Origin: Streptomyces sp. NRRL S-455
GTDB lineage: Bacteria > Actinomycetota > Actinomycetes > Streptomycetales > Streptomycetaceae
Length of the DNA stretch: 64,000 nt
Direction: 5' to 3'
Assembly (NCBI RefSeq): GCF_000717875.1
Contig: NZ_JOCT01000018.1
Location: 62,001-126,000, forward strand
In this document: positions 47,179 through 56,020 of the stretch, piece after piece
Numbering within the stretch: the stretch's first letter is position 1
How the letters are laid out: every line of letters starts with the position of its first letter
Notes under the pieces: generated by a model
Databases searched by the model: none
What the model saw: the letters and a program-made list of their open reading frames with translations, nothing else
Told to the model about the DNA's origin: nothing
Made by a program: the position numbers and the translations under genes

Positions 47179-47753
47179 GCGGACACCCCGTCGAAGCGCA
47201 GGTTCCAGCGCCCCGCGCGGCCCGTCACAGCGGTCGTCGACAGGGGGCGGACATCGATGTTCCAGTACGTGGAGGGCGGGGCCTTCAGGGCGTACACCAG
47301 GGCGGCCCGGATCACCGACGGCTCGGCCACCGCCACCACCCGGCAGCCGTCCTCGACGGGCCGGGTGTCGAGCCATCCGCCGACGCGGGTGATGAAGTCC
47401 ACCAGCGACTCACCGCCGTGCGGTGTGGCCCGCGGGTCGGCGAGCCAGATGTCCACGGCTTCCGGCTCCCGGGCCATCGCCTCGCCCAGGGTCAGGCCGC
47501 CCCACCGGCCCATGTCGCAGTCCCGCAGACCGAGTTGCACGAGCGGCGCGTAACCGAGCCCTTCCCCCGTGGCACGGCTGCGCGGAGTCGGCGAGCAGTA
47601 CCGCAGCTCGGCGGCGGCGAGCGGCAGCAACTCGTGGGCGACGCGCTCCACCTCGCCCCAGCCGGCCTGGTCCAGCGGCCGGTCGTCCTCGAAACGCTCG
47701 GCGAGCAGCGGGGAGCTGCGAGCGGCGGCGACGAACGTGACCCTCAGTGGCAT
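47160..47753 (-). CDS. Histidine-phosphatase-fold protein lacking catalytic histidines
   Basis: A 197-residue protein from MPLRVTFVAAARSSPLLAER. The layout matches the phosphoglycerate-mutase/histidine phosphatase superfamily: an N-terminal strand, LDQAGWGEVERVAHELLPLA, YCSPTPRSRATGEGLG and HGGESLVDFITRVGGWLD. However, the RHG motif is replaced by AARSS, and the second His motif is EPSVIRAAL. It is probably a pseudoenzyme or has changed chemistry. Its 3' end overlaps the DUF6314 gene. Confidence 0.7.
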   Translation of the reverse strand: MPLRVTFVAAARSSPLLAERFEDDRPLDQAGWGEVERVAHELLPLAAAELRYCSPTPRSRATGEGLGYAPLVQLGLRDCDMGRWGGLTLGEAMAREPEAVDIWLADPRATPHGGESLVDFITRVGGWLDTRPVEDGCRVVAVAEPSVIRAALVYALKAPPSTYWNIDVRPLSTTAVTGRAGRWNLRFDGVSAQPSRA

Positions 47754-47826
47754 GCGGGGATCGTGCGTCCCGCAAGTGCGCAGGTCAAGAGGTGTTATCC
47801 GGGAGTTACCCAGGGTGGGCCCGACC

Positions 47827-48267
47827 TCACTGGCCGAAGATGAGCGCCATCCAGTGCTCGGGGTGTTCCAACTCGCCGAAACCGAGCCTGCTGTAGACGC
47901 CGTGTGCGTCGTGCGTGGCGAGCAGGATCCGGCGCACCCCGTAGGAGCCCAGTTCGTCCCGTACGGCCGCCACGAGCGCCGAACCGACTCCCTTGCCGCG
48001 CACCGACCGGTCGATGTACACGTCACAGAGCCAGCCGAAGGTCGCCCGGTCGGTGATGACCCGGGCGTACGCGACCTGCTCCCCCGACACCGTTTCGTAC
48101 ACGCCGAAGTTGAGCGAGCCCGCGATCGCCCGGTCCTGCTTCTCACGGGAGCGGCCCAGCGCCCAGTACGCGTCGGTGGACAACCAGTGGTGCACGCGTA
48201 CGGCGTCGATACGGGCGGGGTCGGTGGAGAGTTCGTAGCCCTCGGGCAGGGGCGGGGTGTCGGTCAT
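47827..48267 (-). CDS. GNAT-family N-acetyltransferase
   Basis: A 146-residue protein from MTDTPPLPEGYELSTDPARI. The acetyl-CoA site is VYIDRSVRGKGVGSALVAAV, with the conserved C-terminal LATHDAHGVYSRLGFGEL. The sequence resembles the small YitI-like acetyltransferases with a DVYIDRS loop. The acceptor is unknown. It lies between the phosphatase-fold gene and the MocR gene, all leftward, with short gaps. Confidence 0.83.
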   Translation of the reverse strand: MTDTPPLPEGYELSTDPARIDAVRVHHWLSTDAYWALGRSREKQDRAIAGSLNFGVYETVSGEQVAYARVITDRATFGWLCDVYIDRSVRGKGVGSALVAAVRDELGSYGVRRILLATHDAHGVYSRLGFGELEHPEHWMALIFGQ

Positions 48268-48307
48268 GGCGCGATGCTCGCAAAAACCCGGCCACGGCGT
48301 CGAACGC

Positions 48308-49744
48308 TTATCCCAGCACCTCGTCGCAGGCGGTGCGCAGCCGCCGCACGCCCTCCGCGATCTCACCGGTCCCGGCGACCGCCGCGAAGCTCAGCCGGAT
48401 GTGCGGGGCCGGCGGCTCGGCGCTGAAGTAGGGGCGGCCCGGGGTGATCGCGACGCCCGCGCGCAGGGCCGCGGCCGTCAGGGCGGCTTCGTCCGTTCCG
48501 TCGGGCAGACGCGGCCACAGGTGGTAGCCGCCGGACGGGACGTGCGGCAGGGCGATTTCCGGCAGGTGCAGCGCGAGCGCGCCGGTCATGGCGTCGCGGC
48601 GCGCCTTCAACTCGGTGGCGACGGCCCGCAGATGCCGCGGCCAGGCGGGAGAACCGACGAGTTCGAGCGCTGCCTCCTGAAGGGGCCGCGGCACGAAGAA
48701 GGTGTCGACGACCTGGATGGCGCGCAGCCGCTCCAGGATCGGGCCGCGCGCGGCCAGGGCGCTCACCCGGAAGCTCGGCGAGGTCGCCTTGGTCAGCGAG
48801 CACACGTGGACCACGACGCCGTCGGGGTCGTCGGCGGCCAGCGGCCGTGGCAGGGGCCCCGCGTCCTCGTGCACGAGTCGCCGCACGAAGTCGTCCTCGA
48901 CGACGAACGCCCCCGCCTCACGGGCGATGCGCAGCACCTCGCGGCGCCGCTCGGGCGCGAGCACGGCGCCGGTGGGGTTCTGGAAGAGCGGCTGACAGAC
49001 GAAGGCCGGGGCCCCGCTGGCCCGGAACGCGTCGGCGAGCAGCGCCGGTTTCACGCCGTCCGGGTCCACCGGCACGGGCACCGGGCGCAGTCCCGCGGCA
49101 CGGGCGATGGCGAGCATGCCGGGGTAGGTCGGCGACTCGACCAGCACGGGGGCGCCTGGCGGGGCGAGGGCGCGCAGTGCGGTGGTGAGCGCGGACTGCC
49201 CGCCCGCGGTGATCAGCACCTCGGCCGCCGTGTAGGACCCGCCGATACCGCGCGCGAACCACTCGCGCAGTTCCGCGAGCCCCTCCATGGGCGGGCGCCC
49301 CCAGGCTCCGGGGCGGCGTCCCGCACGGGACAGGGCGGCGGCCATCGCCCGCTCCGGCTGCAAGGACGGGTGCAGATAGCCGCCGTTGAACTCGATGACG
49401 CCGGGCGGCGGAGCGGCCAGCGAGACCAGGACCCCGGAGGCGTCCACCGAGCGCGGCACGAGCTCGGCGGCACCCTCGGCGCTGAGCGCGACCTCCTGCC
49501 AGGACGTGTCGCCGGCCGGGGCCGGTGTCGTCCGGGCCGGTGCGCGGAAAGCGCCCGCGCCCGGCCGGGTGACCACCAGACCCTCGGCGGCGAGCTGGGC
49601 GAGGGCCCGCGACACGGTCACCGGGCTCACCCGGAACCGCTCGACGAGGGTCCGACTCGACGGGAGCTTTCCACCAGGCGAGTAGCGGTCGAGCTCCCGC
49701 CGCAGTTGTTCCGCCAGTTCACCGACGCTGCTACGCTCTTGCAT
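48308..49744 (-). CDS. MocR-family GntR/aminotransferase transcriptional regulator
   Basis: A 478-residue protein. The N-terminal winged helix (about 1-70) contains LPSSRTLVERFRVSPVTVSR, and the C-terminal fold-I aminotransferase has the PLP lysine in CSLTKATSPSFRVS with YPGMLAIARAAG upstream. MocR proteins sense PLP or an amino-acid-PLP adduct and control adjacent genes. It diverges from the EamA exporter gene with overlapping start codons, the typical target arrangement. Confidence 0.9.
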   Translation of the reverse strand: MQERSSVGELAEQLRRELDRYSPGGKLPSSRTLVERFRVSPVTVSRALAQLAAEGLVVTRPGAGAFRAPARTTPAPAGDTSWQEVALSAEGAAELVPRSVDASGVLVSLAAPPPGVIEFNGGYLHPSLQPERAMAAALSRAGRRPGAWGRPPMEGLAELREWFARGIGGSYTAAEVLITAGGQSALTTALRALAPPGAPVLVESPTYPGMLAIARAAGLRPVPVPVDPDGVKPALLADAFRASGAPAFVCQPLFQNPTGAVLAPERRREVLRIAREAGAFVVEDDFVRRLVHEDAGPLPRPLAADDPDGVVVHVCSLTKATSPSFRVSALAARGPILERLRAIQVVDTFFVPRPLQEAALELVGSPAWPRHLRAVATELKARRDAMTGALALHLPEIALPHVPSGGYHLWPRLPDGTDEAALTAAALRAGVAITPGRPYFSAEPPAPHIRLSFAAVAGTGEIAEGVRRLRTACDEVLG

Positions 49745-50660
49745 GAGAGCAGAGAGTAGCGCTACTGCCGCACCACGGATAGCAGTCAGCACCGAGCGGG
49801 ACCGTCCCGGCTTCGGCACCCTCCAGGCCGCCCTCGGCGTCGTCGCCTTCTCCCTCACGTTCCCCGCCACCGCTTGGGGGCTGGAGGGATTCGGGCCCTG
49901 GTCGCTCGTCGCGGTGCGCAGCGTCCTGGCCGCGGTGATCGCGGGCATCGCGCTCATGGCGGTGGGGGTACCGCTGCCCGCCCGCCACCACTGGCCGGGC
50001 CTCGCCGTCGTCGCGGCCGGTGTCGTGCTCGGCTTCCCGCTGCTGACCACGCTGGCGCTGCAGACGTCGACCACCGCGCACGCCGCCGTCGTGGTCGGAC
50101 TGCTCCCGCTGACCACCGCGCTCTTCTCCGCCCTGCGCGTCGGCAGCCGCCCCTCGCGCACCTTCTGGACGGCGGCCCTCGCGGGCGCGGCGGCGGTGCT
50201 CGCCTTCACCGTGCAGCAGAGCGGCGGTGCCCTGACCGCGGCCGACCTGTACCTCTTCGCGGCACTGCTGGTCTGCGCGGCCGGCTACACCGAGGGCGGC
50301 CGGCTGGCCCGGATCATGCCGGGCTGGCAGGTCATCGGATGGGCTCTGGTGCTGTGCCTGCCGCTCACCGTGCCGGTCGCCGCCCTCGCGCTGGCACAGG
50401 AGCCCGTACGGCTCACCGCGCACAGCGTGACCGGGCTGCTGTGGGTCGCGGCGGGTTCGCAGTTCCTCGGGCTTGTCGTCTGGTACCGCGGCATGGCGGC
50501 GATCGGCATTCCCAAGGCCAGCCAGTTGCAGCTGGCCCAGCCCCTGCTCACACTGGTGTGGTCGGTGCTCCTGCTGGGCGAGCACCTGACGGTGGCCGCA
50601 CCGCTGACGGCCGCGGCGGTGCTGGTCTGCATCGCCGTCACACAGCGGGCGCGCGGCTGA
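49743..50660 (+). CDS. EamA/DMT-family exporter
   Basis: A 305-residue membrane protein with about ten helices in two EamA repeats (LGVVAFSLTFPATAWGLEGF and AGYTEGGRLARIMPGWQVIG regions). Related exporters move amino acids or metabolites. ATG at 49743 overlaps the divergent MocR start by two bases. The AGTAGCGCTACT palindrome would then lie in the coding sequence, so the true start is perhaps a later codon, such as near RIAVSTERDRPGFGT. Confidence 0.85.
   Translation: MRAESSATAAPRIAVSTERDRPGFGTLQAALGVVAFSLTFPATAWGLEGFGPWSLVAVRSVLAAVIAGIALMAVGVPLPARHHWPGLAVVAAGVVLGFPLLTTLALQTSTTAHAAVVVGLLPLTTALFSALRVGSRPSRTFWTAALAGAAAVLAFTVQQSGGALTAADLYLFAALLVCAAGYTEGGRLARIMPGWQVIGWALVLCLPLTVPVAALALAQEPVRLTAHSVTGLLWVAAGSQFLGLVVWYRGMAAIGIPKASQLQLAQPLLTLVWSVLLLGEHLTVAAPLTAAAVLVCIAVTQRARG
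49755..49766. promoter_or_regulatory. Palindrome AGTAGCGCTACT, candidate MocR operator
   Basis: A perfect 12-bp palindrome lies 11 bp from the MocR start. The flanking CTACGCTCT/AGAGTAGCG repeats strengthen it. The placement between divergent genes fits an operator controlling both. Confidence 0.5.
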
Positions 50661-50752
50661 GGGAGGCGGCCACGGCCCCCTGCCGACCCGCGCCCCCCGC
50701 CGTAGACTCGTGGCCACGGACCGCTGCTCCGCACCCCGTGAGGAGGCCCCAG

Positions 50753-50953
50753 ATGCGCGCAACCGTGGGTGACCAGCTTGTCCAGCACGGCAGGGTGGTC
50801 GGTCAGCACGACAAGGTGGGCGAGATCGTCGAAGTGCTCGGCCAGGAGGGCACTCCCCCGTACCGCGTCCGCTTCGAGGACGGGCACGAGGGCATCTGCT
50901 CACCGGGACCCGACACCGAGATCCGGCACCGGGAAACCACCACCGGGCCGTGA
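50753..50953 (+). CDS. DUF1918-domain small protein
   Basis: A 66-residue protein from ATG 50753, with GAGGAGG upstream. MRATVGDQLVQHGRVVGQHD and the following DKVGEIVEVLG with PPYRVRFEDGHEGICSPGPD are the full DUF1918 domain, an SH3-like barrel of unknown function. It stands alone; its stop is next to that of the convergent hydrolase gene. Confidence 0.85.
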   Translation: MRATVGDQLVQHGRVVGQHDKVGEIVEVLGQEGTPPYRVRFEDGHEGICSPGPDTEIRHRETTTGP

Positions 50954-50954
50954 C

Positions 50955-52199
50955 TCAGCGCGGGGAAGGCGCCGGCTGCCCGTAGTGGTCGGCGACCACC
51001 CGCGCCATCGCCCCGATCCGATCGGTCGCCAGGTCCTTGGCGGCGAAGAAGACGTGCCCGCGCACCTGTGCGTGCTCCCTCGCCAGCGTCAGGTGCCGGG
51101 ACAGCTCGGCCGGGTCCTGCCAGGCGGCGGGCTGCGCCGGGTCACCGGCCTTGTACAGCGCCTCTCCCACGTAGAGCCGCGTCGAGCTGCCGCGCGCGAC
51201 GTCCGCCCACCACCGCACGAGTTTCTCGTAGTCGGCGGCGGTGAAGCCGATGTTCCAGTACAGCTGCGGGACGATGTAGTCGATCCAGCTCTCCCGCACC
51301 CACGTGCGGGTGTCCGCGTGCAGGTCGTCGTACGTCTGGACGCCCGCCCTGGTGTCCGAGCCGAGCGGGTCGGTGGCGGCGTTGCGCCACACGCCGAAGG
51401 GGCTGATGCCGAAGTGGACGCCGGGACGCACCTGCTTGATGTGGTCCGCCGTCTCCCGCACCAGCTTGTCGATGTTGTCGCGCCGCCATGCGGCCCGGCT
51501 GGGGAAAGCGGTGCCGTGCTCCTCGTAGGCCGTGTCGTCGTCGAAGGTCTGGCCCGCCACCGGGTACGGGTAGAAGTAGTCGTCGAAGTGGACGCCGTCG
51601 ACGGGGTACCTGGCCACCGCGTCGAGCATCGCCTTCCGCACGAAGGCACGGACCTCGGGCAGACCCGGGTTGTAGTAGAGCTTCCCGCCGTACGTGACCA
51701 CCCAGTGCGGGTTCCTGCGGGCGGGGTGCCCGGCGGCGAGCCGGTCCGGATCGGCGTGCACGGCGACCCGGTACGGGTTGAACCAGGCGTGCAGCTTCAA
51801 GCCCCGGGCGTGCGCCTCCTCGACGGCGGTGCCCAGCGGGTCCCAGCCGGGGTCCTTGCCCTGGGTGCCGGTGAGGTACTGCGACCACGGCTCGTACGGT
51901 GAGGGCCACAGGGCGTCCGCCGTGGGCCGGACCTGGAAGATCACGGTGTTGAGCCGGTCGCGGACCGCCCTGTCGAGGTGGCTGATCAGCTCGGCGCGCT
52001 GCCGCGTGGCGGTCAGGCCCGGCTTCGACGGCCAGTCGCGGTTGGCCACGGTGGCCAGCCATACCCCCCGCATCTCCGAGGCCGCCCCGCTGCCCCCCTT
52101 GCCGTCCCCCCTGGGCGCGGCCGACGCCGGAGGCATCATCGTGAAAGCCGACAGCGCCGCCACCGCGAACGCCCTGCGTGACACTCGTCCCATCCGCAT
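50955..52199 (-). CDS. Secreted GHL10/DUF187-type glycoside hydrolase-like protein
   Basis: A 414-residue protein starting MRMGRVSRRAFAVAALSAFT, a Tat-type signal (SRRAF) ending near ASAA; ATG at 52193 is an alternative. The barrel is marked by MRGVWLATVANRDWPSKPG, NTVIFQVRPTADALWPSPYE, VDGVHFDDYFYPYPVAG and IDYIVPQLYWNIGFT. The acidic pair HFDD fits the active site in the GHL10 family (PF02638), whose members act on glycans or peptidoglycan-like material. Substrate unknown. Confidence 0.85.
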   Translation of the reverse strand: MRMGRVSRRAFAVAALSAFTMMPPASAAPRGDGKGGSGAASEMRGVWLATVANRDWPSKPGLTATRQRAELISHLDRAVRDRLNTVIFQVRPTADALWPSPYEPWSQYLTGTQGKDPGWDPLGTAVEEAHARGLKLHAWFNPYRVAVHADPDRLAAGHPARRNPHWVVTYGGKLYYNPGLPEVRAFVRKAMLDAVARYPVDGVHFDDYFYPYPVAGQTFDDDTAYEEHGTAFPSRAAWRRDNIDKLVRETADHIKQVRPGVHFGISPFGVWRNAATDPLGSDTRAGVQTYDDLHADTRTWVRESWIDYIVPQLYWNIGFTAADYEKLVRWWADVARGSSTRLYVGEALYKAGDPAQPAAWQDPAELSRHLTLAREHAQVRGHVFFAAKDLATDRIGAMARVVADHYGQPAPSPR

Positions 52200-52373
52200 G
52201 CCCCAGAAAGCCGCGGATCCGCCCGGTCGCGGATCGTCCCTGGGCCAGGATGCCCGAAGCTGTCCCGCCCCACTCGATCGATCATCGATACTTGGGAGTA
52301 ACGTGCACGAACGGAGCAGGCACCGGAACCCGGCGCACCTGCCCAGAAGTGGATCAGCAGCGAAAGGGACGAT

Positions 52374-53246
52374 GTGACGGACATCCCAGCGGGAGACATT
52401 GCACGCGTCGGAGTCGTGGGCTGCGGTCAGATGGGCGCGGGGATCGCCGAGGTCTGTGCCCGCGCCGGCCTGGACGTCATGGTCGCCGAGACCACCGGCG
52501 AGGCGCTGGAGATCGGCCGGACCCGGCTGTTCAGCTCTCTGGCCAAGGCAGCGGAGCGCGGCAAGATCACCGAGGAGGAGCAGGAGGCGACGCAGGCCCG
52601 GCTCAGCTTCACCACGGATCTCGGCGAGTTCGCCGACCGTGACCTCGTGATCGAGGCCGTCGTCGAGAACGAGCAGGTCAAGACGGAGATCTTCCAGGTG
52701 CTCGACCAGGTCGTGACCCGGCCCGACGCCATCCTGGCCTCCAACACCTCCTCCATCCCTCTGGTGAAGCTGGCGGTGGCGACCTCGCGGCCCGACCAGG
52801 TCATCGGCATCCACTTCTTCAACCCGGCGCCGGTGCAGAACCTCGTCGAGCTGATCCCGGCGCTCACCACGTCCGAGGGCACCCTCAGCCGGGCCCAGCT
52901 GTTCACCGAGAAGGTGCTGGGCAAGCACGCGATCCGCGCCCAGGACCGGTCCGGCTTCGTGGTGAACGCGCTGCTGATCCCGTACCTGCTCTCCGCGATC
53001 CGCATGTTCGAGACGGGTATCGCCAGCCGCGAGGACATCGACAACGGCATGGAGATGGGCTGCGCCCACCCGATGGGCCCCCTGAAGCTCTCCGACCTCA
53101 TCGGCCTGGACACGGTCGCCTCGGTCGCCCAGTCGATGTACGAGGAGTACAAGGAGCCCCTGTACGCCGCTCCCCCACTGCTCCAGCGCATGGTCGACGC
53201 CGGCCGCCTGGGCCGCAAGACGGGCTCGGGCTTCTACGCCTACTGA
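52374..53246 (+). CDS. 3-hydroxybutyryl-CoA dehydrogenase
   Basis: A 290-residue enzyme from GTG 52374 (MTDIPAGDIARVGVVG). The NAD site GVVGCGQMGAGIAEVCARAG, the Ser in ASNTSSIP, catalytic His in GIHFFNPAPVQNLVE and the Asn of GFVVNALLIPYL are all present. It interconverts acetoacetyl-CoA and 3-hydroxybutyryl-CoA, feeding crotonyl-CoA, PHB or beta-oxidation. The closest named families are Hbd, PaaH and FadB2. Confidence 0.92.
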   Translation: MTDIPAGDIARVGVVGCGQMGAGIAEVCARAGLDVMVAETTGEALEIGRTRLFSSLAKAAERGKITEEEQEATQARLSFTTDLGEFADRDLVIEAVVENEQVKTEIFQVLDQVVTRPDAILASNTSSIPLVKLAVATSRPDQVIGIHFFNPAPVQNLVELIPALTTSEGTLSRAQLFTEKVLGKHAIRAQDRSGFVVNALLIPYLLSAIRMFETGIASREDIDNGMEMGCAHPMGPLKLSDLIGLDTVASVAQSMYEEYKEPLYAAPPLLQRMVDAGRLGRKTGSGFYAY

Positions 53247-53262
53247 GCCCCCCGGGCCACGC

Positions 53263-53493
53263 TCAACGCCGCCGCTCCTCCGGCCACGGCCGGAACCGGC
53301 GGCGTCCCCATTCCTGCGCCTGCTCGTTGAGGCGGCTGCGGAGCCAGCCCATCCAGAGGGCGAGCGGAGTGGCCACGAGAGCGATCAGCAGCGCCGTACC
53401 CCACCCGGCGCCACCGGATGAGAACCGGAACACCACGACCAACAGCGCATAGAGCGCCAGCGCGAACGCCGCGTTCTTCTGCCACTTCGTCAT
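53263..53493 (-). CDS. Small membrane protein
   Basis: A 76-residue protein with two membrane helices, NAAFALALYALLVVVFRF (about 6-23) and GTALLIALVATPLALWMGWL (about 32-51), then a basic Arg-rich tail (WGRRRFRPWPEERRR). No family is recognised. It is convergent with the dehydrogenase gene 16 bp away. Confidence 0.65.
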   Translation of the reverse strand: MTKWQKNAAFALALYALLVVVFRFSSGGAGWGTALLIALVATPLALWMGWLRSRLNEQAQEWGRRRFRPWPEERRR

Positions 53494-53546
53494 GGTGGCC
53501 CGGGTACCCCCGGAGGCCGGTTACGGACGGTCAGATTTCGGCCAAC

Positions 53547-53584
53547 CCGCGGGCCCGGCACCGGCTCTGGTGCCGGGCTCGCGG
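53547..53584. terminator. GC-rich hairpin
   Basis: GCCCGGCACC pairs with GGTGCCGGGC around GGCTCT, extended outwards by further pairs including one G-U, 16 bp in all. It lies upstream of both the leftward small membrane gene and the rightward gene at 53713, so it may end an upstream transcript or form part of a leader. Confidence 0.5.
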
Positions 53585-53586
53585 CA

Positions 53587-53603
53587 TTCACACACCGTGT
53601 GCG
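53587..53603. promoter_or_regulatory. Candidate operator related to TTCACAC-N3-GTGTGAA
   Basis: TTCACACACCGTGTGCG resembles the perfect palindrome at 56021-56037, with 5 of 7 bases kept in the right arm. It lies about 110 bp before the gene at 53713. The same regulator might bind both sites. Confidence 0.4.
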
Positions 53604-53712
53604 CGTCGGGCTCGCATATGCCCGTCGCACACTCTCCCCAGGCGCCCACCAGGCGAGTTGACTCCACTGCGCACACCAGGGATGTGAAACGACTACGGAA
53701 AGGAGCGGACTT

Positions 53713-53970
53713 GTGACCGCCGATCCCGAGCATCCCGTCGTCCATGGAGAACTCGCAGAGTTACGACGCCGCCTCGATGTGGCGTACGCCCGCGTCGAGG
53801 GCGGGCTGGCTCTGCTCAGCCACCGCACCGAGGAGACCGCCAAGGAGATCGAGGAACTCAACACCCGGATCCACACGCTCGAACACGCGCGCTGGCCGCT
53901 GCCGGCGGTCGCCGCCCTCACCGCCGTGGGTGCCCTCGTCATGGCGATCTGGCAGGCACTCGGACGCTAG
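53713..53970 (+). CDS. Coiled-coil membrane-anchored small protein
   Basis: An 85-residue protein from GTG 53713, with AAGGAGCGG upstream. Residues about 10-60 form amphipathic heptads (LAELRRRLDVAYARVEGGLA, TEETAKEIEELNTRIHTLEH), followed by one membrane helix (LPAVAALTAVGALVMAIWQA) to the end. A C-terminal tail anchor exposing a coiled coil in the cytoplasm is likely. Function unknown. The stop is 12 nt from the convergent Nudix stop. Confidence 0.7.
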   Translation: MTADPEHPVVHGELAELRRRLDVAYARVEGGLALLSHRTEETAKEIEELNTRIHTLEHARWPLPAVAALTAVGALVMAIWQALGR

Positions 53971-53981
53971 GTCACGTCGTG

Positions 53982-54527
53982 TCAGGGCAACGTGTCCTGT
54001 CCGAGCCTGAGATGGTGCAGCAGAAGCAACGCGGCCGCCATGTTGGCGGCCGGGACCTCGCCGCGGGCGACCATGTCGGGGACGAGCTTGAGGGGGACCC
54101 ATTCCCTGCGGTCCGACTCGAAGTCGTCCACGGGGTGCCCGACGTACTCGCCCCGGTCGGCCCAGTACACGTGGTGCCGGGCGTCGGTGAGCCCGTTGGA
54201 CGGCTCCACGCTCATCAGGTGGCGTAAGGGTCCCGGCCGCCAGCCGGTCTCCTCCTCCAGTTCCCTGGCGGCCGCGCGGGCCACGTCCTCGCCGTCCTCG
54301 ACGACGCCCGCCGCGAGTTCCCACCCCCAGCTGTCCGTGATGAAACGGTGCCGCCAGAGCAGCAGCACCTCGTTGGCCTCGTTCACCACCGTGGCCACGG
54401 CTACGGGCCGCAGCCGGATGAGGAAGTGGTCGAGGTGCCGGCCGTCCGGCAGTTCGACATCAGCGAGATTGACGCTGAACCAGCGGTTTGAGTACACACC
54501 TTGTTCGTTGTGTTTCGTCCACTGCAC
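53982..54527 (-). CDS. Nudix hydrolase
   Basis: A 181-residue protein from GTG 54527 (VQWTKHNEQGVYSNRWFSVN). The box is GVVEDGEDVARAAARELEEE followed by TGW, fitting GX5EX7REUXEEXG. The pattern of NRWFSVNLADVELPDG before the box and the acidic loop after it resembles ADP-ribose pyrophosphatases, but the substrate is not certain. It is convergent with the coiled-coil gene and downstream of the HTH/TPR regulator. Confidence 0.85.
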   Translation of the reverse strand: MQWTKHNEQGVYSNRWFSVNLADVELPDGRHLDHFLIRLRPVAVATVVNEANEVLLLWRHRFITDSWGWELAAGVVEDGEDVARAAARELEEETGWRPGPLRHLMSVEPSNGLTDARHHVYWADRGEYVGHPVDDFESDRREWVPLKLVPDMVARGEVPAANMAAALLLLHHLRLGQDTLP

Positions 54528-54634
54528 GGTTCTGCCACCTTCCGTCGAGTAAGTGGCAATATCGCAGCAGGGACGTGCTGACAGCAGGCGCACAGGAAGC
54601 GGCTCGGGATCAGGCGGGTGCCGCTGTCCGGCAT

Positions 54635-55975
54635 CTACAACGGTACGCGCAGCGCCCCGTCGATGAGTTCGGCCGCCTCGCCCGTGCCCCCGCACCCGCT
54701 GCGTACCAGGTGGTCGCGCACCGCGCGCAGCCGGTCGCGCAGCCGCTGGGACTCCATGCCGCGGGCCTGCTCGGCCATCTGCACGGCGATGGCCACCGCC
54801 TTGTCGGCGTTGCCCTGGCGCAGTTCGATGGTGCTCAGCATGGCCAGCCGGTGCACCCGGCCGCGGTCGTGCGCCGGGTTGTCGACGGCGGCCGCGGCAT
54901 GCTCCCCGGCGGCCGCGATCTCCCCGAGGCTGAGCAGTGCCTCCGCCACCTGGACGTTGACCAGCCCGGGCTGGACATAACCGGTCTCGTCCGGCTCGTG
55001 ACCACGCCGGATGCGCTCGGCTGCCTGCTCGGCCCGCCGGATGCACGACAGGGCGCTGGTGCCGTCGCCGAGGTGCGCGTACGCCTTGGCCTGCATCGCG
55101 TACAGGTCGGAGGCGAGCGCCGGGGTGATGTGCTTGCCGGCGGCCCGCAGCGCGGCCTCCGCGAAGGCGACGGCCTGCCGGTACTCCCGCATGAACAGCG
55201 ACTGGTTGACGAGCAACGCGATCACATACGCGCCCAGTCCGCGGTCCCCGCTGGCCTTCGCGAGCCGCAGCGCCTGGTGGAAGTAGCGCTGTGCGAGGCC
55301 GTGCGCGTCGGAGTCGTAGGCACAGATCCCGGCGACGGCCACCAACCCTCCGGTGGCCCGGTGCAGTTGACGGCCCGTCTCGTCGGTGTAGCTGCCGCGC
55401 AGCAGCGGGGCGGCCTCGGCGTTGAGGAACCCGACGATGCGGGCGCGCGTCACGATGCCTCCGGCCTTGCGGTACATCTGCTCGTAGTGCGTACGGGCGG
55501 CCCGCAGCATCTCCAGATCGCCCGGGGTGACCCGGTGTCTGCCGCCGCGGGAGACGTCCACGTCCTCGGGCGGGTTCTCCCACTCCCACACCGGCATGAC
55601 GGCGGGCGTGCCGGTGAGCGCGGGCGCGCCGAGGATGTGAGGGCGCTGCTGCTGGTCGGAGCGCCACAGGGCGGTGGCCCGCTCGACGAACCCGGACAGC
55701 GAGCCGGTGTGCGGGGCGGACGGCTCGCCGGGCACACCGAGGCCGATGTCGTCGAGGGTGACCTGCCGCCCGAGCCGGGCGGCGAGCACCTCGCAGATCA
55801 GGTCGGGCACCTGGCCGCGCGGGCGCTGCCCCTTCAACCACCGGGCGACGGCGGTGTGTTCGTACCTCAGGGACAGACCACGGGCCCGTCCCGCCTGATT
55901 GACGTGTGCGGCCAGCCCCGCGTGCGAGACCCCGGCCTCGTCCAGGATCGCGTCGAGCAGAGTGTTGGGCTGCAT
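54635..55975 (-). CDS. HTH/TPR transcriptional regulator, NsdA-like
   Basis: A 446-residue protein from MQPNTLLDAILDEAGVSHAG. The N-terminal region (about 5-75) is an XRE-type helix-turn-helix (GLAAHVNQAGRARGLSLRYE, TAVARWLKGQRPRGQVPDLI), and the rest is a TPR-like superhelix with ALRLAKASGDRGLGAYVIAL and VQVAEALLSLGEIAAAGEHA. This plan matches the NsdA/NsdB-like regulators of Streptomyces differentiation. A palindromic operator lies just upstream and may be its own. Confidence 0.82.
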   Translation of the reverse strand: MQPNTLLDAILDEAGVSHAGLAAHVNQAGRARGLSLRYEHTAVARWLKGQRPRGQVPDLICEVLAARLGRQVTLDDIGLGVPGEPSAPHTGSLSGFVERATALWRSDQQQRPHILGAPALTGTPAVMPVWEWENPPEDVDVSRGGRHRVTPGDLEMLRAARTHYEQMYRKAGGIVTRARIVGFLNAEAAPLLRGSYTDETGRQLHRATGGLVAVAGICAYDSDAHGLAQRYFHQALRLAKASGDRGLGAYVIALLVNQSLFMREYRQAVAFAEAALRAAGKHITPALASDLYAMQAKAYAHLGDGTSALSCIRRAEQAAERIRRGHEPDETGYVQPGLVNVQVAEALLSLGEIAAAGEHAAAAVDNPAHDRGRVHRLAMLSTIELRQGNADKAVAIAVQMAEQARGMESQRLRDRLRAVRDHLVRSGCGGTGEAAELIDGALRVPL

Positions 55976-56020
55976 CTGGGCCCCCCGGTGGCTCGGTGCG
56001 GACAGATTAGTGGTTCCGCC

